DNA of 23,577 nt, from the NCBI GenBank assembly GCA_033557675.1, contig JAWQRM010000373.1, positions 1-23,577 of the forward strand, read 5' to 3'. The notes beneath the pieces were generated by a model that was given only the letters and a program-made list of their open reading frames with translations, was not told where the DNA came from and searched no databases. Origin of the DNA: Coptodactyla brooksi. Its lineage: Eukaryota > Arthropoda > Insecta > Coleoptera > Scarabaeidae. A program made the position numbers and the translations under genes. Positions within the stretch are counted from its first letter, which is position 1, and each line of letters starts with the position of its first letter. Positions 1-11,000 of the stretch are shown one piece after another.

Positions 1-962
1 GGTATGGTAGTACATCCCATAGCATATGCAAAAGTTTTTGACAAACAAATTTGAAAACTTTTGCAAAAAATTTAGCAAACCAGTTTTGACACTGGCATTC
101 TGGCAACACATCTTCTCCATTCACATCGACTAATTCTTTTCTTGCTTGAACAGCATTTTTACCTTTTTTGTCATAAAAAGGCAAGATATGCCGAAAATGC
201 TGTTTTTGATTCTCCATGTTTCATAAGACACGAAAAGAAAACGATTGCACAGAACCGAACAAAATATTTTCACACATAAACTTTGGAATGTCAGCTGCCA
301 GAATATAATAGTATAATGCATATACGGTTTAGATAGAATTAAGTTGGCTGGTTAAAATACAACTAACGCTTCTGCTGGAAAAGAAACGAAATTACTTAAA
401 ATTTTCACGCTGACCGTGAACAGCGCCATCTCTTTTAGATCAGAATAAATGTTCGCTTATTTTCCCTATGAGTTGGACCCTTGTGATCCTTTCGTCATAG
501 AATGCAGGAGCATTTATAGTAAAAGATAATTGTAGTTGTTCTATAATGTTAGATAAATTAAACATTTCATTTTCTTCATAGGTAATGTTTTGTGGGGTCA
601 TTCCTAATCTAACGGCTTCGTTAAGATTTTCCAGATAATTGTCCGATCAAAAGAAATTATCAATAACCCATTTCTTTTTCACTTACAAGTCTACTAAAAT
701 ATACTTATGTATGTTATCGTAAAAGTTCGGATTGCATTAATATTTTATATGATGTATATGCAAAAACAAACAAAACAATAAAATCACTATGAATACCCAA
801 GAGCGAAAAGAGTAAATATATTTTTTAACCTTCCGTCGGGCGCGCCTGATCTCTCTATTATAAGAGGGTATTTCGTTTTTAATATCGGGTATTGTTCTTG
901 TTTCGAAAAAAATGTTTTAAATAAAGGTTGCATGACATCGAACTCTTGAAACAGTTTTCGAA
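1..962. other. AT-rich stretch, no gene seen
   Basis: Only short random-looking open frames are present. The segment near 834-850 (TTAACCTTCCGTCGGGCGCG) is the one GC-rich spot. It looks slightly like a TTAA-flanked transposon end, but no partner end was found. Confidence 0.5.
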
Positions 963-1030
963 TATGCAGGGTGTTCGGTTTATTCTAAAAACTGGCCAAC
1001 TTCAGATTTTTAAATGAAACACTCTGTATA
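963..1030. repeat. short repeat with imperfect inverted ends
   Basis: Begins TATGCAGGGTGTTC and ends GAAACACTCTGTATA, which are near inverse complements. Segments ending in GGGTGTTC/ACACCCTGTATA are common dispersed repeats in insect genomes (recalled, not checked). A similar ending, ATACCCTGTATG, occurs near 21327-21338. It carries no coding content. Confidence 0.35.
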
Positions 1031-1267
1031 TTATAATATTTTTGAAGTCCTTATAGGACTTCAGGGTCACTAAGGGTCACCGAGAACTGTTGATTTTAAG
1101 CATGTACTATCCTTATAGTTTTTTACTCGCAATTTTACTTGCAAAAAATAGGATAAGTACCTCAACCATATGCACATTTTTTACAAAACCCTGATTGTGA
1201 CCAGATTATATAATAATTAGCTTGTATGTAAAGTATTATTTCAGTCTAATGTGGCAGTCTAAAAACG

Positions 1268-1427
1268 ACTTACAGATGGACAGACAGACAGACGAACGGA
1301 CGGACGGACAGACCAACCATCAAAAATAGCATAGATAGGCTACAAAAAGCCTAATTCGTCAAGATCCATCAAAATCTCGACATCGATTTTTTAGAAGAGT
1401 ATATTTTTCCTAAGACCTACACTAAAA
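1268..1427 (+). repeat. dispersed repeat with GACA/GACG tract, copy 1
   Basis: A degenerate tetranucleotide tract of GACA and GACG units (about 1278-1312) is followed by a segment starting CCTAATTCGTCAAGATCC. That segment recurs at 20017-20083 with few changes, through to TAAGACCT/TTAGACCT. The shared part is about 68 bp. Such a layout suggests a transposable-element fragment; the class is unknown. Confidence 0.6.
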
Positions 1428-1435
1428 ACCTTCAC

Positions 1436-1600
1436 TTCTTAAATTCACATTTGGACTATTTTCCTAAAAATCTGGGAGCCATTAGCGAAGAAATTATCAG
1501 CACATCAAAACAAAATGGAAAGGAATCGCAACATAAAAGAAAGAGCAAGAAGTAAAGCCTCATGCGTTACTTCGGCCCAAAGAAATTTGCACACATGAAA
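1436..1600 (+). pseudogene. decayed repeat-borne coding fragment
   Basis: Reading from 1436 gives SHLDYFPKNLGAISEE and then a shift of frame. The following bases still read, in another frame, like a YQHIKTKW continuation. I recall a widespread arthropod repeat-encoded protein with a LGAVS(D/E)E...FHQDI motif, and this fragment looks like a broken copy with a small deletion after SEE. The element class is not known to me. Alternatively it is a chance open frame: its first frame ends at a TAA at 1552-1554. Confidence 0.4.
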
Positions 1601-1950
1601 TAAAATTGTGTATTTTTTACATACATTGTGTTAGTGTAAGTAAAAAAAGGAATAAATTATAAGGAAAAACGTTTCATGTCTATTTTAAAGTCTTATATTT
1701 TCGAAATCTTTTGACTTTTTATAAATTTTGAAGTTGCGATTGGCGAAAAATCCTGACGTGATGGGAAAATATGAAGGTAATTTTTGGATTGAGCACTTAA
1801 AAATACACATGAATCAGTTAACAAACGTTAAAAAAAACATGACAATCCAAATTTTGCGGGCTTGCATAATTGAAGCTGAGCATTTCTCTATATTTTTAGC
1901 AGACAACAAAAACCAACTGTTGAACCCTTCCATTTTCGCAACCAGGATGT

Positions 1951-2080
1951 AATATTATTAAAATAAATACTTTATTCTTTCCTTCAACAAGATAATAAAT
2001 TGATCTCTGAGCAGAAATTGAATCTGGGATCTCTGCTTTCATGGCAGTTGCTCTAACCATTTGAGTTATGCTATTGCCTC
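1951..2080 (-). repeat. tRNA-derived SINE, copy 1
   Basis: On the minus strand there is an A-box-like ATAACTCAAATGGTTAGAGC (2072-2053), then a B-box-like GATTCAATTTC (about 2025-2015), then an AT-rich tail ending TTTATTTTAATA. The spacing matches a tRNA head followed by a SINE tail. A second copy with the same tail lies about 258 bp downstream on the plus strand. Confidence 0.55.
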
Positions 2081-2208
2081 CTACTCTTAAGAAAATCATC
2101 CTCTTGTTTCTCCCTTTGGAAAAGACACAACTGCATGTCACCATTGGTTTCAGCAAACGAGTGCATCAAGTTACGTTACAAGTATAAAACGTGCATACTT
2201 TTGCCCAG

Positions 2209-2322
2209 ATATTAAAATAAATAATTTATTCCTTTTTGTTGAACAAGAAAGTAATTAACCCTCCGAACAGAAATCGAAGTTCAACCTAACAGGTGCTTTA
2301 ACCATCTGAACTATGCAAAGAT
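2209..2322 (-). repeat. tRNA-derived SINE, copy 2
   Basis: On the minus strand it has an A-box-like ATAGTTCAGATGGTTAAAGC, a B-box-like GGTTGAACTTCGATTTC and a tail with CTTGTTCAAC and ATTTATTTTAATAT. It aligns with copy 1 throughout, but the two have diverged by many substitutions, so they are old. Confidence 0.55.
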
Positions 2323-3406
2323 TTAATTTTTTATTAAAAGCAACAATATATAGATTAATGTTGTCCTACTTTTTGCAACTTTATACTTTTTGATAATTTA
2401 GCAGCAATTTTCTTTGTAATTCTTACATAAAAAAGGTATTTTTGTAGTAAGGTCCATTATAACAGCAGTTTCAGAGAAAAACGCAGTCCGAAGGATGCAT
2501 AATCGACTACAAGATTTTGCATCCAATATATATATATACAAAAAAAGCTGTCATATCACATAAGTTGTCACATTTGTGGTAATGAGACTTGTTCGACACT
2601 TTATTTTGCAAAAGTGAAATGGTGTTCCCATGTTATAAATTCATAAACGAATTAATTTTGAAGTTCAAAAGATTTCATATTTAATTTTCATATTGAAGAA
2701 CGTTTTCGTATTATATTTGGGACCTTCATTAAGAGCAGCTGATGAAGGACAATGGGTTTTGTAATAATTTTTGCGGAAATTCGGTAAACTGCATTTTTCG
2801 ATAATCTGAATTGCCTCAGTTTTAACTGTTATACATTATCGAGAAAGCATTGTCCTCTTTTCTCCTTAATATAGATATTCAATCTTGCACTTTTTCTCAT
2901 TTAAATTCCTACTGCGCATTTTTCCAGGTATACTCAGCATTACGTATCTATAGTTATTACACTCTTTTACGTTTCGTTTTTATATTGCTGGTAGTGCAAT
3001 TCGTGTATTCGTCTTACGATTTCTTTTTGTTTTTAAATTTCCGTAATTTTTCCTCCGTTTGCTATAGTACTGTATAATAGTTATTTATACAACAAGGGAT
3101 TAAAATAGAGTTTTATCTGCAAGGGACTTAATCTCCCAAGGGGACAAAAACTCAGTTTTATCTGCTTTTGACGTTAAACCGATGTACGCATGAGTTTTAC
3201 CATATATCAGATTGCTGTGATCGTTATCAAGACTAGTTTCTTTAGTTGTTTTATTTTAATACGCTTGTGCATAAAGGCATACTTTATGCATTGAAATCAA
3301 GCAATTAAAGACGTACGAATTTCTATATATCTTTGCCTTCATTTTATTGTTTGTTATTGTTTTATTAGCTTACAGTAACCTAATCTTTGAATTAAATTTG
3401 TTCCAG
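2323..3406. other. AT-rich stretch, nothing firm
   Basis: Contains a short alternating AT run at about 2524-2536. A 75-residue hydrophobic open frame at 2850-3077 has no recognisable family and the composition of AT-rich noise. Confidence 0.5.
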
Positions 3407-3463
3407 CATGTCGAAGGCCAACAGCAACCCATAGAGATATCGTCTTCCCATACGAATGTATAG
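3407..3463 (+). CDS. weak candidate terminal exon of a convergent plus-strand gene
   Basis: The acceptor-like AATTTGTTCCAG at 3395-3406 is followed by an open frame that reads HVEGQQQPIEISSSHTNV and ends at TAG (3461-3463). An AATAAA-type signal follows at about 3549. The end TNV would fit a class I PDZ-binding tail. No upstream exon was found in the window, and the other frames over the same bases are also partly open. It could be chance; I give it low weight. Confidence 0.18.
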   Translation, partial: HVEGQQQPIEISSSHTNV

Positions 3464-4432
3464 TGATATAGAAAAAGAAAAGGACAACTGGATACCAAAG
3501 AAACCTTATCGCATAAGATATGTTTGCTCTAAGCTGTCTGCTAGTTAATAAATAAGTTTTTTTAATGGTATTACTTATATATTTATTTTCTTGAAATTAA
3601 AACAATTTACAAATAGAAAGATAATCCACATGTAATATTTCATTTTATGTACCAAACTGCATCACAGTACCCACACGCCGCTCTTATAGCATATCCGATC
3701 CTACATTGAGTAGTAATTAACCCTAATAATTTTGTAGAAGTAAAATAAATAAAATTAAGGTAATTACAGTTTTTACACACGTAAAAATTAATTCGATAGT
3801 AATTATAAAAGGCTCGTGTCCGTTCATTCTTTTTTTTTATTTGTAGCTTCGAAACTTCCTATCACAGAAACGATTAAAATCACAGGGTGAAAAGGTCTCG
3901 TTTTTGCTTTCTTTTTGTGGTACAGGTTTGCGGGTACTGCACAGATATTAAACTAGTGTTACACCTAAATAGGGCACTAAACAAAGAAAAAAAGTTACAA
4001 AACGTCGTAATAATGTACAGCTTTTTATGTTTACTTATCGATGCAGTCTTTATTCTAGAATTTATAGTTTCTAATATCTAAATTTTATCTACAGGCATTT
4101 CGAAATTATGCTGTTTATCCACGACACCTCCTATTCCATTCAGGTTACTTACTTATTAATGTCTAGCTTTCTCTAACAACGTTTTGTTCGTACAAAAGCT
4201 GATAGAATAAGTTATACAATTACATCGTATTCTATGTGGGTCCTGTAGTGTATTTAAGGGAGGTAGGTAGCTAAGAAAGAGGGAAATTTGATTCTCTACG
4301 CTAAGTTTTTATGATGATACAAGTTTGTAAACCATTTTACAAAATATTTTACATATAGATGCTAAAGATATTTAGGAAGATAAAGAGCATAACAAAAAGA
4401 CCTGTAATACACTAATAATAAATTCATTGTAT
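3464..4432. other. intergenic stretch between UNR 3' end and upstream repeats
   Basis: AT-rich, with several AATAAA-like hexamers on both strands. No coding or repeat structure could be supported. Confidence 0.45.
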
Positions 4433-4438
4433 TTTATT
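4433..4438 (-). terminator. candidate UNR poly(A) signal AATAAA
   Basis: TTTATT on the plus strand gives AATAAA on the minus strand about 410 nt past the UNR stop. A U/GU-rich stretch follows at about 4375-4405 on the minus strand. No earlier exact AATAAA was found between the stop and this site. The 3' UTR would be 4846 to about 4415. Other matching hexamers lie further on, so longer 3' UTRs are possible. Confidence 0.4.
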
Positions 4439-4846
4439 AATAATTTTTATATTTGTCAATGGATTATCATTTTTTTTTTCGCTTTTTGGTTCTGTAAAGC
4501 AATTGTTTCGTCATTTTTACATTTTTTTCTTTTTAAAGCACAGCAAGTACTGCAAATGGCTTTGTTCAATTCAACATGTATAAACATCATCTACGACTAA
4601 TATTGGTGTGTATAACCAAAGATATTCCTCACCCTATTTATCGTTTACTTTATGTTTAACAACTTTTGCGATTTTTCATCAATAATTTATATTGTTCAAT
4701 CAAAGGTAATAGACTTATAAAATACAATATATAGTTCCAACTCCACTGCTAAGACAATAGTAGTTAAGTTAGTTACTAATGACAATGATAAATGACTTTG
4801 CCGCACGATTACGTGCACACAGTTTAACCGACTACTGTACGATGTG

Positions 4847-5015
4847 TTACTCGGGTACGCAGCCCACCAGGCGAAGTTGTCGCATTTCCGGTTGGAAACC
4901 CTTTGAACCTTCTGGTCCCTTCGGTGGACGAACCATTATCACTCGTGGACCCGCGTCGTCTAAAGATATTGTGCGGAGTCTGCTTATTAACCTTTCTGGT
5001 CTGGCTTGAACATCA
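4847..5015 (-). CDS. Unr: UNR coding exon 9 (SUZ-C-like C-terminus and stop)
   Basis: Encodes the last base of codon 859 through residue 914, then TAA (4849-4847). The acceptor is ATTTTGTAG|TGATG; its T completes Asn859. The peptide RPERLISRLRTISLDDAGPR followed by a (V/I)MVRPPKGPEGSKGF stretch matches the conserved C-terminal SUZ-C-type motif of CSDE1, known from the family and common to a few RNA-binding proteins. The exon sits 2.9 kb from exon 8 and is GC-richer than its surroundings. The plus-strand open frame over the same bases (4779-5009) is its antisense shadow. Confidence 0.93.
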
Positions 5016-8000
5016 CTACAAAATAAACACACATTAGTTCGATAAATTTTGTATGATTTTGGTTAAGACAAATGTATTAACAAAACATTGCAAACGGTTA
5101 TTTGGATTTGTTTTTCTCCTTGCTTCGTCTGGCATATTATAGGTTCGATATTTCTTGTTCTTTGATTAATGAGCACTATTTTTTTTACTTGTAGTTGACA
5201 TATTTGAGCTTTTTACTAGTTTCAAGACTGAAAATAAGAAGGTGAAACATATCCACTACAAGTAGTAGAATAGCACTCATTAATTTACAGCACAGGAGAA
5301 AAGAATTAGGCCACCTTGTTCTGAAAATTTTCAGCAGGCAATGTTCGAAAATGGAACCATCCTGAATCTCCGTATTGTTGCCATTTTGTAGCATTTTTTA
5401 TGTTTAATTCTATGGCATATTTCATTTCCTGCTAAAGTTATGGTGAATAGTACTTTTGATTTATTTTACGGAATACTCCCATTTTGAGAGCGGAAAAAAA
5501 AATTTGGCCACTTCATAAAACGTTATTTTATTGATAAAATATTTATAAGATATTAAACAAAACAACACAACAGAATTAGTATTTTGTTGGGAACCCTTTT
5601 TAACCAATCACAACTCTCTTTCTGTGTGACTTTCCTGTAAACGTGATCCCAAAAATTTTGTACGGGATTCAAATCTGGGCCTTGGGGAGGCCTTAAAATG
5701 AGTTATTCCGTTGTCTTTCATCCACGCCTTCGTTGCCTTTGTCGTATGCTTCGGATCATTATCGTGTATAAAGATCCAATCAGCAGCAAGCTTCGCAGTG
5801 GCCTGTGGAAGCATAGTCGACTTCATCATTTCAATGTATTTGACCACTTGAATTGACAAACACAACATTTAAAAACAGAATTTCCAAGTGGTGCCACTTC
5901 AGAGAAACGTCCGATTTATTCATAGCAACATGATCATGCGCTGGCATGGCCTCCATGGACCTCTGATGGTATCTACTATGTTCGGCGACCACCATCCAAG
6001 CGAAGGCACACTTACTGCGGTCAAATACGATGAAATGATGAAGTCGATCATGCTTCCACAGGCCACTGAGAAGCTCGCTGCTGATTCGATCTTTATACAC
6101 GATAATGTTCCGAAACATACGACAAAGACAATGAAGGCATGGATGACACATTGACAGGAAGGCTCACGAGCACTTTACGAAAACGGACAATTTGTTCGTA
6201 GCAACAAGTGATGAATGGTCAAAAATTCCATTGGACATGATCATGGACTATGTGGACTCCATGCCAACACGTTAAAGAACTATGATTGGTTCAAAAGGGT
6301 TCCCAACAAAATACTAATTCTGTTATGTTGTTTTGTTTAATATTTTTTGAATATTTTATCAATAAAATAACGTTTTATGAGGTGGCCTAAATTTTTTTTC
6401 CGTCCCCAAAATGGAAGTACACTGCAACCTCGATTATCCGAGCTAATTGGGACCGCTAGTACCTCGGATGTCGGAAATCTCGGCTAATAGAAATTGTGTA
6501 TAAAAACTCGCTGTGCTCGCGAATTTAACATCTCTTAGAATAAAAGATAATAGAACGTTTTTTAAATGATAAAAATAAACATATATAAAGTTATGTTTCA
6601 AGCTGTACCATGGACAGTGAACTAGAAAATCTAGTCTTTTTCAAGACTTATTTACAAAAAAAAAATCGTTATCGAGTTCGTTATCGGCTTGGTTAAAACT
6701 TTAGTGGGAAATGAAATATGGCATAGGATTCGACATAAAAAATGTTACAAAATAGCAACAATACGGAGATATAGGATGGTTTCATTTTCGAACATCGCCT
6801 GCTGAAAATGAAAGGTAAACAATGCCATCACTACACCAAAACCGAAAAGTTAGTGCTTCACACACACTTCCCTAACTAAGTTAGCATCATCAGGAGCGAT
6901 AAAAAACAAGACCTGTCTTTTATTGGTTTGCGAAACATGCGTTAAAGCGTGCGTCTAAGCATTAACTTTTCGGTTTTGGTGTAGCAACGGCATCATTTAA
7001 CTTTAAGCCTCAATTACATTGAGCAAGAACCTGAAGTACAAATGTATGTAGGCTTTCATTATTCTTTACTTTTACAATTAATATTTGGTTAAGGAGTAGA
7101 CCGATTTAAGAAAGTTCGTGGTTGTGAAGAAAATGAAAAACCTTCCCAACGAGATGCTACTCGATTTCACGCAATTGAAAATTTTAAGCGGGTTGTTACA
7201 GCCCCTACAGGGATGATATTACATTAATAGTTTTTGCTCAAAAATGAGTCCCCTTCAAAATAAAACATGAGGAATGGCAAATTTTCATTGGGACAACCTT
7301 AACAATATTAATATCAAAATTAATATTGATAAATAAAGATTCTTTGAGAAAAATGAAAATTCCATGTATTACTTGACCAAACCTATGTGCTAGATATTTA
7401 GATAGTTTATAAGCTGCAGAATTTATGATACTCAGTATACGTATATTGGTGTGAGTAAAATATTAGCTGTATATGTTGCGAACACCATACAGTTAGTGTA
7501 TTCTAGACTCACAGGGAATCAATGTTTCTTGAATCTGTAGAGAAATATCTAATTATCTTTGATTAAGGATGCAATGGTTTGTTCTATGCGAAACATAGCA
7601 TTGTGACTCAGTCATTAGTAGCAGTCATATTAGTTCCGAAGTTATATTTGTGGTTAGTTTTTATTTGATCAAACCACACATATTACAAGCATTTTTTTAA
7701 ATATTCTAAGCCGGTATTATTTTCAGGACAAACCAATGTTTATGAATTACTAAATTACAAAATGTTTGTTTCAATATCTTCTTAGCTACCATAGATGTTT
7801 GTCGCCCTATATCTGCAGTGTTAGAGTTAAAAATGAAGAAACAACCTATACAATAAAGTAGAATAGTCCATATAATTTTTGTTACTTACTTTACTTTAAC
7901 CACGTTGCACGCAGATGATTTTCCACTACGCTGGTTAGTGACGAGTACAAATTCGACTTGATCGCCAACATTCAGATCCACTTTGTCTTTCACCTCAGAG

Positions 8001-11000
8001 ATGTGGAAGAACAACTTTTTGCCTTCCTCAACCTCGTAAGCAAGAAACCCAAACTGTCCCTTGATGGCATCCACGGCAGCCCTGAGCTTCTTCCGCACTG
8101 CTACGATATTGGCTGCCCGACCAGTACAGTCGACCTGGAACTGAACGTGGTCGCCGACCTGAAGCAGTTCACGCTTGTTGATCAATCCCATTATGCCGAA
8201 TTCGCATTCGGGTGCATCGTCTTCAGGGGTCTCCATCTTGATTTTTATTAAGCCAGAATATTCGCTCTGATCGGGGTTAACGGAACGAAGGGGGCGCACC
8301 ACATACCCTTCCGTCACCTCACCAGATATCGCTGGCAAATCTATGGTACCCTTCTCTATAATGCGAACGTTCTCTGCAGAGGAGCAACTACCAGAGTTAC
8401 CACCACGAATTCCCAAATTATACTCAACTTCTTGACCTAGCTCCAATATAGTCGGATCCCCGTCAAAGTTGCTGCAAAGAAAAGAGACGAACGCGAATAA
8501 AATAAACTGCAGTTAAAGGCAAAAGTTGTAATTAAGCGCTTCTTACCTAAAGTGAAAAAATACCTCACGATCATGATCCACAGTTTCAATAAATCCAAAA
8601 CCGTCTTTTAGGGCTGCTATAAAACCTTGATATATTTGTGTACTTCTAGAACTATTATGCTTGGAAATGCCATTTGCTGGGGCTGCAGGTTGCACTATTT
8701 GGATATCGACAGCTATATATTCTTTGTTACGTTTTATTTGATTAATATTAAATTGTACCTAAAACCAAGTAACATACAGAAATTATTTCAAAATAAAAAC
8801 AAATCAATATTTTTGTAAAATCACAGTATTATTAGAAATCAATTATACATATTCAGTGAAATAAAAGTTGGTTCTATAAAAATTGAACATGTCATTTATC
8901 TAAATAAAGAAACAAAAGGCAAAAACATTTAACAAAATGGGTCTGAATTATTTTACTATCATTTTTTCTAATAATTATGTGGCCTAAATGTATGTACTTA
9001 AAAAAAAAGGTCTAGTGCGATTTGATCTCGGTTTTAAAAGAAATCTACATGATTCTACATTGTTTCTAGAACATGAAAGATATGCTTCTAAGCAAATTCG
9101 TTGCACATATCAAACTGTTTTGGATGTTTAATATTTTGCTTATATTGTTACATACAATCAAGCTTGTTAAACGGAATTGAAGGCTTCTGCGGCCGTTGTG
9201 TTGAATATCAAACTTTTAGGTAGTCGCCACTGGTGCGAACACTTGTTGATGTTGGTTAGTTAATTCTGAAGGGGTCGCCTGCACGGTCAGCAAAATATTA
9301 ACAAGTGTTCACATCAGTGACGCGGCGACCAGCTGGAAGGATGACATTCAATCAAAGTTGCTTTTAATTTTTGTTTAATCTATTGTCATTCAATTTGGAC
9401 ATTGTACAATACACAAATTCGTTAAATTTGGATGAGTTCAATCCCTGTTGAAACAACAGATTAGAATATTGTTTTAAAAGGATGTCAGACATGGAGTCTC
9501 TGGTGTTGCGAAAATATTTTATTTTGCATGAATTTGCTATTTTTTCATTACTACTATTTGAAATAAGTACTTTCTATTACATTTTATTGAAACAAGAAAA
9601 CCTATTCGAACCTGCAACTTTCTGCTTTCATGGTAGGTACTATCTTTAAGCTATCTTTCCTAACTTTACACAAAATTATTCTCACCACTCGAAAACCGGA
9701 ACTATACTTCCACATCTACTAGTACTTCACTAAACCACTAATACCATATGGCGGCAAGGTACTAGCCAAATAGGGAATTATCGAGAGCAAGCAAGAGAGT
9801 TCACTTCGAGAGTAAGCGAGAGAGCGCAACATAACACAAGAGGTTAAAACGGTGGGAAGAACGAACGCTACGCGGTTATTTGGAAGTAGGTAGTACAGCG
9901 AGCGAAAGTGAGACATACTGAAAGCCCCATTCAGCGCGAAAGACGTAAAAGCGTAAGATAAAATTTTTATAATCGTTTAGGATATTGTTTACGAGGCGTA
10001 CTTTTAAAGTAAGAACCATTTTGAAATAAAAGAGAAACAAGTATAATTTTTTTCCAATTTTATTTTTATTTTAAAAGCCTGTCCCTCAATCTATTTTTCT
10101 ACATAATTTCTGATATTTATTAAGGCACCTATCGTATCGTAGAGGCAGTTTTTAATCCCCTTTGCATAGCAGTCTGCCGCCTGATATGACACCCACTGCA
10201 ACACAAGCATTTTGACTTCATCAGAGTTTTCTGGAGTTTTTTAGAGAAAGCTCTTTTGAAATTTAAGAAATAATTGAGGAATTCAATAGTAAGTTCGTTG
10301 AATTTGAAGATTTGAAAAAGTATTCTACTTTTTAAGAATCCTTTCGGTGTTAAAATTGAAGAGCAAGAACCTTATGTGCAACTTGAATTATGTGATCTTC
10401 AAGCCGATCCAATGTTACCAATGTTTGGTAGCACTTATAGGTGAAAGTGTGTTTTCTGCAATGAATTTCATTAAAAATAAAAATAGCAGTAGCCTCACTG
10501 ACAATTCACTGCGTCATCTCTTGAGACTGTCTACGATCGAGCTAGATGTGGGATCGTTGGTGGATGTTGCTGAACGGCTACAATTTTCACTTAAATTTTG
10601 CTTAATGTATTACTTATTTTATTTGGTATGTAAATATTTACCTATTCTGTATTTTGTAGATGTTTGTTTATTTCTCACCAATTAAACATTGTTTTTAATA
10701 ATAATATTCAATAAAAAAATGTTTTTTAACTGTAGTCTAGCGGCCTAGCCTAATTTTATACCTGGTTATTTTTGCACAATATAAGAAATTTGCTAAAACT
10801 ATAGTACGGCCCCTGACTTTACTAGAATTTGAGTTGTGGCGCACGAGCCCGTCCAAGTTGGACAGCCCTGGTTTAATCCGAAAAGGATTAATCTGGATGG
10901 TCCATCTACCTGCTTTCAGTTTTATTGGTCAAGGATCAGTTTTATTGCTCCAAAAAGGTCTCCCTATTGTTATGACTGAATAGACTATCTAAGCTGTAAG

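Noticed and set aside
834..860. piggyBac-like end (TTAACC...)
   Set aside because: No matching inverse end and no TTAA duplication found nearby.
1278..1312. CRISPR-like or functional tandem array
   Set aside because: A degenerate GACA/GACG microsatellite tract in a eukaryotic repeat; no spacers.
2850..3077. Small secreted or membrane protein
   Set aside because: The hydrophobic open frame has AT-rich composition, no conserved motif and no clear start context or promoter.
4779..5009. Plus-strand 76-codon open frame
   Set aside because: Antisense shadow of UNR exon 9, which has family-matching sequence and splice sites on the minus strand.
5831..6151. Minus-strand 106-codon open frame
   Set aside because: Antisense of the right Tc1 arm; the recognisable transposase is on the plus strand.
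6831..6984. Classical DNA-transposon MITE
   Set aside because: The flanking 11-bp near-duplication is longer than usual for TA, TTAA or 8-bp families, and the same pattern recurs with 13 bp at 22370; retroposition is favoured but not proven.
7958..8251. Plus-strand 97-codon open frame
   Set aside because: Antisense shadow of UNR exon 8.
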